Below are positions 51,508 to 60,447 of a DNA stretch of 64,000 nt, piece after piece. The position numbers and the translations under genes are program-made. The DNA comes from Gammaproteobacteria bacterium. Lineage in GTDB: Bacteria; Pseudomonadota; Gammaproteobacteria; Pseudomonadales; Pseudohongiellaceae. A model generated the notes under the pieces. The model ran no database searches. It was not told where the DNA came from and saw only the letters and a list, made by a program, of their open reading frames with translations. Location of the stretch: positions 62,001 through 126,000 of the forward strand of contig CANGUU010000001.1 in assembly GCA_947457195.1 (NCBI GenBank). The letters run 5' to 3'. How positions within the stretch are numbered: the first letter of the stretch is position 1; each line of letters begins with the position of its first letter.

Positions 51508-52281
51508 TCAGGCACAGCCCTGCTGTTCGGCCTCGACCTGCTCGCTGAGCTTGCCGAAGCGACGCTGGCGGCGCGCGAAATCGGCGAGGGCCAGATCGAG
51601 TTCCGCCGCATCGAAGTCAGGCCAGAGGGTGTTCGTGAAATACAACTCGGCGTAGGCCAGCTGCCACAGCAGGAAATTGCTGATCCGACACTCACCACCG
51701 GTTCGGATGCAGAGATCTGGCGGTGGCAGATCGCTGCCCGCCGTGTGGGAATGCAGCAGAGCCTCGTCGATGTCTGCCGGTGCCAGCCGCCCAGCCTCGA
51801 CCTCGCGTGCCAGCTGCTGCGCCGCGTTGGCGATATCCCAGCGCCCGCCGTAATCCGCCGCTATCGTCAGCACCATGCCGGAATTGCCTGCGGTGAGCTG
51901 CTCGGCCTTGCCGATCGCCTTGAGCAGCTTGGCATCGAAGTGCTGGCGCGTACCGATGAAACGCAACTGGATATTGTGGTCATGGATCTGCCTGACTTCC
52001 TTCATGTGGAGAAACTGGCCAAACAGTGCCATCAGTCCGGACACTTCCTTGCTGGGTCGCTGCCAGTTTTCACTGCTGAAGGCAAAAAGGGTAAGGCAGG
52101 CAATGCCGCGCTCCGCGCAGCGACGGATGGTGCGGCGGGCTGCTTCGACGCCGGCGCGGTGACCACTCAGGCCTGCACCACCCTGCTGCTTCATCCAACG
52201 GTTGTTGCCGTCCATGATGATGGCGATGTGGCGCGGCAGGCGCGCGGGGGACTCGGCGCTCTGGGCGGAAGTCTTGCGCAT
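51508..52281 (-). CDS. uppS: Undecaprenyl diphosphate synthase
   Basis: UppS, 257 residues, cis-prenyltransferase that makes the C55 lipid carrier of peptidoglycan and O-antigen. Seen: IIMDGNNRWMKQ with the Mg-binding Asp, GHRAGVEAARR, LTLFAFSSENWQRP, DLCIRTGGECRISNFLLWQLAYAELYF with the diphosphate-binding Arg pair, and LWPDF. The ATG at 52281 starts 17 bases after frr and has no clear Shine-Dalgarno sequence; the frame stays open upstream inside frr but without similarity. Confidence 0.96.
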   Translation of the reverse strand: MRKTSAQSAESPARLPRHIAIIMDGNNRWMKQQGGAGLSGHRAGVEAARRTIRRCAERGIACLTLFAFSSENWQRPSKEVSGLMALFGQFLHMKEVRQIHDHNIQLRFIGTRQHFDAKLLKAIGKAEQLTAGNSGMVLTIAADYGGRWDIANAAQQLAREVEAGRLAPADIDEALLHSHTAGSDLPPPDLCIRTGGECRISNFLLWQLAYAELYFTNTLWPDFDAAELDLALADFARRQRRFGKLSEQVEAEQQGCA

Positions 52282-52298
52282 TTCGGCGGAGCCGCGTC

Positions 52299-52856
52299 TC
52301 AGATGGACAGCAGGTCGGCCTCTTTTTCCGAGAATTTCTTGTCGATGATCGCCACGTAATTGTCGGTCATCTTCTGGATGGTCTGCTCGGCCCGACGCGC
52401 TTCGTCTTCGCTGATGGACTTGTCCTTGAGCAGCTCCTTGCAATGCGTGTTCGCATCCCTTCGGATGCTGCGCACGGCAACGCGGGCGTTCTCGGCCTCG
52501 GCCTTGGCCTGCTTGGTGTACTCACGACGCGTCTGCTCGGTAAGCGCAGGCATCGGAACACGGATCACGTCGCCGTTGTTGGACGGATTCAGACCGAGGT
52601 CAGACTTCATGATGGCCCGCTCGATCTCGTGCAACATCTTCTTTTCCCAAGGGGAAATACTGATGGTGCGTGCGTCTTCCACCACCACGTTGGCCACCTG
52701 ATTGATGGGCATGTCAGAGCCGTAGTAGTTCACCTTCACGCTGTCGAGGATGCCCGGATGGGCGCGCCCGGTGCGGATCTTGTTGAAGGCGATTTCCAGA
52801 CTGTGCACGGATTTCTTCATCCGTTCTTCGGATTCCTTCATGACATCACTGATCAT
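52299..52856 (-). CDS. frr: Ribosome recycling factor
   Basis: RRF, 185 residues, splits post-termination ribosomes together with EF-G. Seen: [80 protein letters not shown] and the C-terminal helix. Length is exactly that of E. coli. The ATG overlaps the pyrH stop in an ATGA. Confidence 0.98.
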   Translation of the reverse strand: MISDVMKESEERMKKSVHSLEIAFNKIRTGRAHPGILDSVKVNYYGSDMPINQVANVVVEDARTISISPWEKKMLHEIERAIMKSDLGLNPSNNGDVIRVPMPALTEQTRREYTKQAKAEAENARVAVRSIRRDANTHCKELLKDKSISEDEARRAEQTIQKMTDNYVAIIDKKFSEKEADLLSI

Positions 52857-53587
52857 GGCTGTTCCCCTCTCTCGATCAGGGTGCCCTCGTCCTTGCCGGT
52901 CATGATGGCGAAGAGCGCTCCCTCTTTGTTCATGTTGAAGACACGTACCGGCAGGTTGTGGTCGCGGCAGAGACAGATGGCAGTGAGGTCCATCACGCCG
53001 AGTTTGCGATCCAGTACCTCGTCATAGGTCAGCCGCGCGTACTTGACCGCCTGCTTGTCCTTCTTGGGATCGGCGGAATAAACCCCGTCCACCTTGGTGG
53101 CCTTGAGCACCAGATTGGCATCGATTTCGATGCCGCGCAGGCAGGCCGCCGAATCCGTGGTGAAGAACGGGTTGCCGGTGCCCGCCGAAAAGATCACGAC
53201 ATCGCCATCGCGCAGGTGGCGAATGGCGGTGCGACGATCGTAGTGTTCCACCACGCCACTCATGGGGATGGCCGACATGACCCGGGTGTTGATGGAGGCG
53301 CGCTCCAGCGCATCACGCATGGCGAGCGCATTCATGACAGTGGCCAGCATACCCATGTGGTCACCGGTCACGCGATCCATGCCGGCTTCGTGCAGTGCAG
53401 CACCGCGGAACAGATTGCCTCCACCAAGAACCAGCCCGACCTGCACGCCAATCTCCACCAACTGCCCGATTTCGACCGCCATGCGGTCCAGTACCTTGGG
53501 ATCGATGCCGAACTCGGCAGGGCCTGCCAGCGCCTCACCACTCAATTTCAGCAGGATGCGATCGTACTTGCGTATCTTGGTCGTCAT
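52853..53587 (-). CDS. pyrH: Uridylate kinase
   Basis: UMP kinase of the amino-acid kinase fold, 244 residues, makes UDP from UMP, hexameric and regulated by GTP and UTP in relatives. Seen: [67 protein letters not shown] and FNMNKEGAL. The ATG at 53587 is preferred; an upstream TTG adds seven residues. GGGAG lies about ten bases before the ATG. It follows tsf by 29 bases. Confidence 0.97.
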   Translation of the reverse strand: MTTKIRKYDRILLKLSGEALAGPAEFGIDPKVLDRMAVEIGQLVEIGVQVGLVLGGGNLFRGAALHEAGMDRVTGDHMGMLATVMNALAMRDALERASINTRVMSAIPMSGVVEHYDRRTAIRHLRDGDVVIFSAGTGNPFFTTDSAACLRGIEIDANLVLKATKVDGVYSADPKKDKQAVKYARLTYDEVLDRKLGVMDLTAICLCRDHNLPVRVFNMNKEGALFAIMTGKDEGTLIERGEQP

Positions 53588-53616
53588 CGGTGCGTGACTC
53601 CCGGACAATAACCGGA

Positions 53617-54489
53617 TTATCGGTTCAGGCCAGCCTGGGCGGCAACTTCGGCAGCAAAATCCACGACGGCTTTTTCGATGCCTTCGCCCACCATATACCG
53701 CACGAAGGACAGGACGCTGGCGTTGTTCTGCTTCGCCAACTTGCCGATACGTACATCGGGATCCTTCACGAAGGCCTGCTCGGTGAGACTGACTTCCTCT
53801 ACATACTTGCGCAGTCGACCACTGACCATCTTCTCGACGATGTCCGCCGGCTTGCCGCTCTCGGCAGCCTGCGCAGTGTAGATTTCACTTTCTTTCTTGA
53901 GCACTTCGGCAGGCACGTCTTCAGGTCGGACGACCAGCGGGTTGGTGGCCGCCACATGCATGGCAATGTCACGGGCCAGCTCGACAGTACCGCCCTGCAG
54001 CGCAACCAGCACGGCGATCTTGTTGTTGGAGTGCACATAGGCACCGACCGTCTCACCGTTGCCGCCAACCAGCACGGCACGACGTACGCTGATGTTCTCG
54101 CCGATTTTCTGCACGAGGGCCAGGCGATCCTCTTCAAGGCCAGAAGCCATCAGCTTGGCCACATCGGTCTCGCGGGTCGTGAAGACGCGGTCGGCCACCT
54201 TCGCCACGAACGCGCCGAAATTCTCTTCACGGGCAGCGAAGTCGGTTTCACTATTGACTTCAACCATGACACCGAAGGCCCCGTTATCGGCTATCCGCGT
54301 GAGGACCAGACCTTCGGCGGCGGTGCGACCGGCCTTCTTGGCTGCTTTCATGCTGCCGGCCTTGCGCAGGTTTTCGATGGCCAGTTCCAGATTGCCTGCC
54401 GCTTCGGTGAGGGCCTTCTTGCACTCCATCATTCCCAGACCCGTGCGCTCGCGCAGTTCCTTTACTGCTCCGGCGGTAATCTCTGCCAT
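53617..54489 (-). CDS. tsf: Elongation factor Ts
   Basis: EF-Ts, 290 residues, exchanges GDP for GTP on EF-Tu. Seen: the N-terminal UBA-like part with [19 protein letters not shown], the core motif [11 protein letters not shown], and the C-terminal module with [16 protein letters not shown] at 54489 follows GAGGA; the longer open frame reaches into the rpsB-tsf gap without similarity. A strong hairpin in that gap probably sets the rpsB to tsf ratio. Confidence 0.97.
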   Translation of the reverse strand: MAEITAGAVKELRERTGLGMMECKKALTEAAGNLELAIENLRKAGSMKAAKKAGRTAAEGLVLTRIADNGAFGVMVEVNSETDFAAREENFGAFVAKVADRVFTTRETDVAKLMASGLEEDRLALVQKIGENISVRRAVLVGGNGETVGAYVHSNNKIAVLVALQGGTVELARDIAMHVAATNPLVVRPEDVPAEVLKKESEIYTAQAAESGKPADIVEKMVSGRLRKYVEEVSLTEQAFVKDPDVRIGKLAKQNNASVLSFVRYMVGEGIEKAVVDFAAEVAAQAGLNR

Positions 54490-54561
54490 AACTCGTTCCT
54501 CACTGTATTTAACAGGGCAGCCCGGCCCGGACTCGGGGCGACTGCCGGATTTTCGATTGTG

Positions 54562-54587
54562 GAAAGGGGGCGCTGTGGCCCCCTTTC
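54562..54587 (-). terminator. Strong hairpin in the rpsB-tsf gap (attenuator-like)
   Basis: On the minus strand GAAAGGGGGC and GCCCCCTTTC form a perfect ten-base stem around a six-base loop, about 53 bases after the rpsB stop. No T run follows, so it is not a full intrinsic terminator. A partial terminator or mRNA-stabilising hairpin between rpsB and tsf is known in E. coli, which supports an attenuator role here. Confidence 0.6.
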
Positions 54588-54639
54588 TTGCTTGTACTGC
54601 TTGATACCACTGCACGAGGACGCTTGATCCCCCGCCCGA

Positions 54640-55497
54640 TCACTCGGAGGCCGCTGGTTTGGCCTTGGCCTTCACCTGTACCTTGGTTTTCGGTTTGGCA
54701 GCCGCTCTCACCTTCGACTTCGGCTTGCCGCTGCCACCTTCGACGCTGGAGTCTCCGCCGGCGTCGCCCTCGGCTTCAACCTCGAATTCCTGCTTTTCGC
54801 TGGCCTGCTGCATCGCCGCCTTGCCCTGACCTTCGATGCAGGCATTGGCCATGTGCTCCACATAGAGCTGGATGGCCCGGATGGCGTCGTCGTTGCCGGG
54901 GATCACCACATCGATGCCGTCCGGGTTGCTGTTGGTATCCACGACACCGATCACCGGTATGCCGAGTTTGTTGGCTTCAGAGATGGCAATACGCTCATGG
55001 TCGACATCGATCACGAACAGGGCGTCAGGCAGACCTCCCATGTCCTTGATACCGCCGAGGCTCTTTTCAAGTTTGTCGGCCTCCCGACGGCGCATGAGGA
55101 CTTCTTTCTTGGTGAGCTTGTCGAAGGTGCCATCGCCGGCCTGGGTTTCGAAATCTCGCAGACGACGGACGGAGGCGCGGATGGTCTTGTAATTGGTGAG
55201 CATGCCGCCGAGCCAGCGCTGGTCGACGTAGGGCATATTGGCGCGTGCCGCGTGCTCCTTGACGATCTTGCCGGCGGCGCGCTTGGTGCCAACGAAAAGG
55301 ATCTTCTGCTTGCGCTCCGCCATGGAACGAGCGAGCCCGAGGGCGCGCAGGAAGGCAGGCAGCGTATGCTCGAGGTTGATGATGTGGATCTTGTTGCGAA
55401 CGCCGAAAATGAACTTGCCCATCTTCGGATTCCAGTAGCGGGATTGGTGGCCGAAGTGGACGCCGGCTTCCAGCATTTCTCTCATGCTTACGGTCAT
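54640..55497 (-). CDS. rpsB: 30S ribosomal protein S2 with C-terminal extension
   Basis: S2, 285 residues, of the small ribosomal subunit. Seen: [101 protein letters not shown]. The family ends near residue 240; here about 45 extra residues follow, first Glu/Gly/Ser-rich, then Lys/Ala/Pro/Val-rich. ATG at 55497 with AGGT upstream; the frame is open 15 codons further without similarity. A long structured leader precedes it. Confidence 0.97.
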   Translation of the reverse strand: MTVSMREMLEAGVHFGHQSRYWNPKMGKFIFGVRNKIHIINLEHTLPAFLRALGLARSMAERKQKILFVGTKRAAGKIVKEHAARANMPYVDQRWLGGMLTNYKTIRASVRRLRDFETQAGDGTFDKLTKKEVLMRRREADKLEKSLGGIKDMGGLPDALFVIDVDHERIAISEANKLGIPVIGVVDTNSNPDGIDVVIPGNDDAIRAIQLYVEHMANACIEGQGKAAMQQASEKQEFEVEAEGDAGGDSSVEGGSGKPKSKVRAAAKPKTKVQVKAKAKPAASE

Positions 55498-55717
55498 GAC
55501 ATTACCTGTAGGGTTGGGCCTCCATATATCCCATGCCGCCAACCCCGGACCTTGCAGCCCCTGGGCACCCTGGCGTATGTGCCGATATATGTGTGACGTT
55601 GGTTTAAGTGGAACAACGGATTACTCACGCCTGCTGCCTTACGGCAGCCCCGAACTGGTTTGCGGCCAGCGGCGGGAGGCCGAGACTTCGTCTGCAGGGT
55701 AACCCCCAGTCGAAGCG
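55498..55717 (-). promoter_or_regulatory. Structured rpsB 5' leader, possible S2 autoregulation element
   Basis: Together with the two promoters to its right this fills the 362-base gap 55498-55859, which holds no gene. About 220 bases of leader precede rpsB. On the minus strand there is a perfect hairpin GCTGCC-GTAA-GGCAGC (55633-55648) with a GNRA loop, and a stem GGGTTGG with CCAACCC (55511-55545) ending just before the ribosome site. Known rpsB leaders of gammaproteobacteria bind S2 and repress translation; this layout fits, but the match to the known motif is not tested. Confidence 0.55.
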
Positions 55718-55723
55718 GGCGGC

Positions 55724-55753
55724 TTTATACCACAGACCGCCTCAGCGGACCAA
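55724..55753 (-). promoter_or_regulatory. Putative rpsB promoter
   Basis: On the minus strand TTGGTC (55753-55748), 18 bases, TATAAA (55729-55724). A GC-rich stretch follows the -10 box (GCCGCCC), as is common in stringently controlled ribosomal promoters. The start would be near 55717. Confidence 0.6.
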
Positions 55754-55792
55754 GCCGGCTCGCCGGGCCGGTCGCCGAGCCACAGGTGCAGG

Positions 55793-55822
55793 TTGCGGTG
55801 CGAAACGCAGGCTCCCTAGAAT
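55793..55822 (+). promoter_or_regulatory. Putative map promoter
   Basis: TTGCGG (55793-55798), 18 bases, TAGAAT (55817-55822), pointing right. Transcription would begin near 55829, about 31 bases before the map ATG. It diverges from the rpsB promoter, with the two -35 boxes 40 bases apart. Confidence 0.5.
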
Positions 55823-55859
55823 GCCAGTCCCGTAGCAGCCCTGCCGACCCGCCGACCTC

Positions 55860-56636
55860 ATGACAGCAGTAACGATCAAGACGCCGCAAGAAATCGACAA
55901 GATGCGCGTGGCTGGCCGGCTGGCCGCCGAGGTGCTGGAGATGATCGGCCCTTTCGTGGTGCCCGGGGTCAGTACCGGGGAGCTCGATCGCCGCTGCCAC
56001 GACTATATCGTCAACGTCCAGAAAGCCATTCCTGCCCCGCTCAACTACAAGGGCTTCCCCAAGTCGATCTGCACGTCGGTCAACCACGTGGTGTGCCACG
56101 GCATCCCGAGTGACAGCAAGATCCTGCTGGAAGGCGACATCGTCAACATCGACATCACGGTCATCAAGGACGGCTACCACGGTGACACCAGCAAGATGTT
56201 CGGGGTCGGTAGCGTACCGACGCATGCCGAGAAACTCATGCGTGTCACCCAGGAATGCCTGTACAAGGCGATCGCGCTCGTGCGGCCGGGCACCCACCTC
56301 GGCGACATCGGTTTCGTGATCCAGCAACATGCCGAGGCCAGCAATTTCTCGGTGGTCCGCGAATACTGCGGGCACGGTATCGGCAAGGTTTTCCACGAGG
56401 ACCCACAAGTACTGCATTTCGGTGCCCGCAACACCGGCATGCAGCTTTGCGAGGGAATGACCATCACCATCGAACCGATGATCAATGCCGGGACCCGCTT
56501 CACCAAACTGTCCACGGCCGACAACTGGACAGTCACTACCAAGGATCGACGCCTGTCGGCGCAGTGGGAGCACACGATCGCCGTGACGGCCGAGGGCTGT
56601 GAGGTGCTGACGCGGCGCAGCGAGGAACGCCTGTGA
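55860..56636 (+). CDS. map: Methionine aminopeptidase, type I
   Basis: MetAP type I, 258 residues, removes the initiator Met from nascent proteins. Seen: all five metal ligands, in VNIDITV, HGDTSKM, CGHGIGKVFHEDP, TIEPMINAG and QWEHTIAVT; MRVAGRLAAEVLE and LNYKGFPKSICTSVNHVVCHGIP are also family-typical. No clear Shine-Dalgarno sequence precedes the ATG at 55860. It is divergent from rpsB, a common arrangement, and starts a plus-strand group with glnD. Confidence 0.97.
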   Translation: MTAVTIKTPQEIDKMRVAGRLAAEVLEMIGPFVVPGVSTGELDRRCHDYIVNVQKAIPAPLNYKGFPKSICTSVNHVVCHGIPSDSKILLEGDIVNIDITVIKDGYHGDTSKMFGVGSVPTHAEKLMRVTQECLYKAIALVRPGTHLGDIGFVIQQHAEASNFSVVREYCGHGIGKVFHEDPQVLHFGARNTGMQLCEGMTITIEPMINAGTRFTKLSTADNWTVTTKDRRLSAQWEHTIAVTAEGCEVLTRRSEERL

Positions 56637-56664
56637 CCGGCCTGAACCCCGCCGGGGCCGGACC

Positions 56665-59364
56665 ATGAGCCAGCCCGCCACGAGAGCCACGCTCAAGCGC
56701 CAACTGCTGTTCAATGCCCGCGACTTCAACCGGCAACTCGAGGCGGGCGCCCCGGCAATCCCCACCTACAAGGCCTGCATCAAGAAAGCCCGCGAACTGC
56801 TCGACAAGCGTTTCACCGAAGGGGAATCCATCGAGCAGCTGATTCGCGACATCAGCTGGTTCGTCGACCAGATACTGATCCACATCTGGTGCCGGCACGG
56901 GCTTGATGCAGCGCGCGGGGTGAGTCTCATCGCAGTGGGCGGCTACGGACGCGGCGAATTGCACCCCTACTCGGACATCGACATCCAGATCCTGCTGTCC
57001 CGCAGCACGACGCTGCCGCAGGTGCAGGAAAGGATCGAAGCCTTTCTCACCTTTCTCTGGGACATCAACCTGGAAGTCGGCCAGAGCGTGAGGACGGTCC
57101 GGGAAAACGCCGAGCAGGCGGTCGCTGACATCACCATCGCCACCGCCTTGCTGGAGTCCCGCACGGTCTACGGGAATCCCGCCCTGCATGCCCGCGTCAT
57201 GGCCAGACTGGGGCCCGACAGAATCTGGAAGAAGGGCCGCTACTTCGTCGCCAAGAAGGCCGAGCAACTCGAACGCCACCGTAAGCATGACGACATCGAG
57301 TATTCGCTGGAACCCAACCTGAAGGTGGCGCCGGGGGGGCTGCGCGATATCCAGACCATCAGCTGGATTGCCCGCCATTACTTCGGGACCGGCGATTTCC
57401 GCGATCTTGCCCGCAAGGGCTTCCTGCTGCGCAGCGAGTACCGGGAGCTGGTCCAGGGCCGCAACTTCCTGTGGAAGCTGCGCTACGGCCTGCACATCCT
57501 CAATGGACGACGCGAAGACCGGCTGCTGTTCGAGCACCAGCGCAACCTCGCGGAGCTGTTCGGCTACAGAAACGACGAGCGCTCCCTGGCCATCGAGAAG
57601 TTGATGAAGCAGTACTACCAGGCGGTGCTGACACTGAGACGTCTCAACGACGTGTTGCTGCAACTTTTCGACGAAGAGATTCTGGGGACGGGCAAGCAGG
57701 AAAAAGTTGAAGTCATCAACTCCCGCTTCCAGAGGCGCGGTGCCACCATCGAAGCGCGTCACAACCGAGTCTTCCGCCTCACGCCGATGGCGCTGATCGA
57801 AATCTTCGTCCTGATGGGCCACGATCCCGGTATCGAAACCATCCGGGCCTCCACCATCCGCCTGCTGCGCAACAGCATCGGACTGATCGATGAGCGTTAT
57901 CGACGGGACTTCCGCAACACCACGATGTTCATGGAATTGCTGCGCGTGCCACACCGCATGGTCGGTCTGCTGCGCAAGATGAAGCACTACGGCGTACTGC
58001 CGGCCTATCTGCCGGAGTACGGCAGAATCGTTGGCCAGATGCAGCATGACATGTTCCACATCTACACGGTGGACGACCACACGCTGCAAGTGGTCGAAAA
58101 CATGCGGCGCTTCTGGAATCCCGAGGCCGAAACCAAGTATCCGGTGGCGGCCAAGGTTATCAAGACCCTGCCCAAGATCGAACTGCTTTACATCGCCGGT
58201 CTCTACCATGACATCGCCAAGGGCCGCGGCGGTGACCACTCCGAACTCGGGGTGGCGGACGCCGAACACTTCTGCCGTCTGCACCACCTCGGCAAGTGGG
58301 ATACCGGCCTGGTGGCGTGGCTGGTCCGCAATCATCTGATGATGTCGGGCGTCGCCCAGCGCGAAGACATCCACGACCCGGACGTAGTGAGGGCCTTTGC
58401 CCTGCGTGTGGGCGACCAGATCCACCTCGACTACCTGTTCGTGCTGACGGTTGCCGACATCAACGGCACCAACCCGAACCTCTGGAATACCTGGCGCGCC
58501 TCACTGCTGCGCAAGCTGTATTTCGAGTGCCGGCGCGCACTCAGCCTTGGTCTGGAGGAAACGGCCGGCAAACAGCGCCAGATCAACGAGAATCAGAGCA
58601 AGGCGCTTACCGTGCTGCTGGACCACGGCCACGTCCGTCAGGACGTGGAATCGCTGTGGCGCCGGCTACCGGAGGAGTATTTCCTGCGCGAATCAGCGGA
58701 AGATCTCGTCTGGCAGACAGGCGCCCTGCTCACGCATGGGGAAAATCCGCAGCCCTTGGTCGTCATCCGCAATTCCACCGAACACCGTCAGGAGTACGCC
58801 ACGGAAGTCTTCGTACGTGCACCGAGTTCGGTCTTCCTGTTTGCCAACCTGAGCGCCGCCCTGGAGCGTCTGAACCTCAACATTCACGACGCCCGCATGT
58901 ATGGCCTCGGTGACCGTGCCACGGTATTCAACTTCATCGTCTTGGAAACCGATGGCACCCCGTTGCATCGCGATGTCGCGCAGCTGCGCCATATGCACGA
59001 ACTGGTGTCGCAGTATGCGGCAGCGAGCAAGGCCCTGCCGCGCAATCGGCCGGCAACACCCAATCGCAAGCAACGCTACTTCGCCCGCCATGCCATCACC
59101 ACACTCAGCAACCCACAGGACCGTCCCTACAGCATCCTCGAGGTGCTGTGTCCGGACCGGCCCGGTCTGCTGGCGGTGATGGCCACTGTCTTCATCGAGC
59201 AGCATATCGTGCTGCACAACGCCAAGATCACTACCCTCGGTGAAAACGTCGAGGACGTTTTCTTCATCACCGACGAGCATCAGCAGAAACTAGTCGATCC
59301 GTCGCGCATCGAGTCCCTGCAGGCGACGCTGCGCGCCCGCCTCGATGCCGAAGGCGGCAGTTAG
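56665..59364 (+). CDS. glnD: Bifunctional uridylyltransferase/uridylyl-removing enzyme
   Basis: GlnD, 899 residues, the nitrogen sensor that uridylylates PII proteins when glutamine is low and removes the group when it is high. Seen: the nucleotidyltransferase motif AVGGYGRGELHPYSDIDIQ (residues about 92-110), the HD domain with YHDIAKGRGGDHSELG (around 515) for uridylyl removal, and two C-terminal ACT domains (from about residue 708, EVFVRAPSSVFLFANLSA and ILEVLCPDRPGLLAVMA) that sense glutamine. It starts 28 bases after map. No glnB is in the window. Confidence 0.97.
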   Translation: MSQPATRATLKRQLLFNARDFNRQLEAGAPAIPTYKACIKKARELLDKRFTEGESIEQLIRDISWFVDQILIHIWCRHGLDAARGVSLIAVGGYGRGELHPYSDIDIQILLSRSTTLPQVQERIEAFLTFLWDINLEVGQSVRTVRENAEQAVADITIATALLESRTVYGNPALHARVMARLGPDRIWKKGRYFVAKKAEQLERHRKHDDIEYSLEPNLKVAPGGLRDIQTISWIARHYFGTGDFRDLARKGFLLRSEYRELVQGRNFLWKLRYGLHILNGRREDRLLFEHQRNLAELFGYRNDERSLAIEKLMKQYYQAVLTLRRLNDVLLQLFDEEILGTGKQEKVEVINSRFQRRGATIEARHNRVFRLTPMALIEIFVLMGHDPGIETIRASTIRLLRNSIGLIDERYRRDFRNTTMFMELLRVPHRMVGLLRKMKHYGVLPAYLPEYGRIVGQMQHDMFHIYTVDDHTLQVVENMRRFWNPEAETKYPVAAKVIKTLPKIELLYIAGLYHDIAKGRGGDHSELGVADAEHFCRLHHLGKWDTGLVAWLVRNHLMMSGVAQREDIHDPDVVRAFALRVGDQIHLDYLFVLTVADINGTNPNLWNTWRASLLRKLYFECRRALSLGLEETAGKQRQINENQSKALTVLLDHGHVRQDVESLWRRLPEEYFLRESAEDLVWQTGALLTHGENPQPLVVIRNSTEHRQEYATEVFVRAPSSVFLFANLSAALERLNLNIHDARMYGLGDRATVFNFIVLETDGTPLHRDVAQLRHMHELVSQYAAASKALPRNRPATPNRKQRYFARHAITTLSNPQDRPYSILEVLCPDRPGLLAVMATVFIEQHIVLHNAKITTLGENVEDVFFITDEHQQKLVDPSRIESLQATLRARLDAEGGS

Positions 59365-59365
59365 C

Positions 59366-59371
59366 TATAAT
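59366..59371 (+). promoter_or_regulatory. Putative -10 element of dapD
   Basis: A perfect TATAAT begins one base after the glnD stop codon. The -35 region (inside the glnD end) is weak. Transcription would begin near 59378, 28 bases before the dapD ATG, so dapD may have its own promoter. Confidence 0.45.
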
Positions 59372-59405
59372 CCTCGCAGTTTTTTCTCTCCCGCAAGGAT
59401 CTCCC

Positions 59406-60428
59406 ATGTTCAGTCTCGCATTCGGCGTCGGCACCAGAAGTGGTGCCGGACAGTGGCTCGAAGTCTTCTACGCAAAGCCGGTGCTGCATCCAGCCGCCGC
59501 CCTGGTATCCGCCCTGCAGTCACTGCTGGGCTGCGGCGCCTCTACCCAATGCCTCCCGCTGCTGCGCGACGACCTTGGCAAGCTTGCCGACGGACTGGCC
59601 GGCGTCGATGCCGAGCAGGCGGCACTGTGCGCGCAGCTCGGCAAGTCGAAGCGTCCCTGCCTGCTGATGCTGATCGCCAGCGACGACAAGCCGGCCTCGG
59701 TGCCAGAGGCCTACCTCAAGCTGCACTTGCTCTCGCTGCGTCTGGTACGACCGCACGGCGTCAACCTCGAGGGTCTGTTCGGTCTGTTGCCCAACGTAGC
59801 CTGGACCTCGCGGGGCGCCGTCGCCCTCTCCGAACTGCCGGAGGCACAGCTCGACGCCCGACTGGCCGGCGAGGTGCTGCGCGTGCATGGTGTCGACAAG
59901 TTCCCGGCGCTCACCGACTACGTGGTACCGAGTGGCGTCCGCATCGCCGATGCCGCACGGGTACGGCTCGGCGCCTACCTGGGCGAGGGCACCACGATCA
60001 TGCACGAAGGCTTCGTGAACTTTAATGCCGGCACCGAAGGCCCGGCGATGGTGGAGGGCCGCATTTCGGCCGGCGTATTCGTGCAGGCAAACAGCGATCT
60101 CGGCGGGGGCTGCTCCATCCTGGGCACGCTGTCCGGCGGGGGAAAAACCGTCATCACGGTGGGTCGCCACTGCCTGATCGGTGCCAACGCCGGCCTGGGC
60201 ATTCCGCTCGGGGATCGCTGCACCGTCGAAGCCGGGCTGTATGTCACGGCCGGCACCAAGGTGACCGTGCTCGACAATACCGGCAAGGCGGTGGAGGTGC
60301 GCAAGGCGCGCGATCTTGCCGGCCGCAGCGATCTGCTGTTCCGCCGCAATTCCGTGAGCGGGCGCGTGGAGTGTCTGACCAACCAGACCGAAGTCGAGCT
60401 TAACGCTGCCCTGCACTCCCACAATTGA
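59406..60428 (+). CDS. dapD: 2,3,4,5-tetrahydropyridine-2,6-dicarboxylate N-succinyltransferase
   Basis: DapD of the Pseudomonas type, 340 residues, succinylates tetrahydrodipicolinate in lysine and meso-diaminopimelate synthesis. Seen: [19 protein letters not shown] at the start, [46 protein letters not shown] and hexapeptide repeats of a beta-helix, [15 protein letters not shown], and [17 protein letters not shown] at the end. This form is longer than the E. coli enzyme (274 residues). ATG at 59406 with AAGGA upstream. dapE follows by 19 bases. Confidence 0.96.
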   Translation: MFSLAFGVGTRSGAGQWLEVFYAKPVLHPAAALVSALQSLLGCGASTQCLPLLRDDLGKLADGLAGVDAEQAALCAQLGKSKRPCLLMLIASDDKPASVPEAYLKLHLLSLRLVRPHGVNLEGLFGLLPNVAWTSRGAVALSELPEAQLDARLAGEVLRVHGVDKFPALTDYVVPSGVRIADAARVRLGAYLGEGTTIMHEGFVNFNAGTEGPAMVEGRISAGVFVQANSDLGGGCSILGTLSGGGKTVITVGRHCLIGANAGLGIPLGDRCTVEAGLYVTAGTKVTVLDNTGKAVEVRKARDLAGRSDLLFRRNSVSGRVECLTNQTEVELNAALHSHN

Positions 60429-60447
60429 CCTCGCGAGCACGCTTGCC

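Noticed and set aside
56536-58425. Minus-strand open frame of 629 codons
   Set aside because: Antisense to glnD and the end of map; shadow frame.
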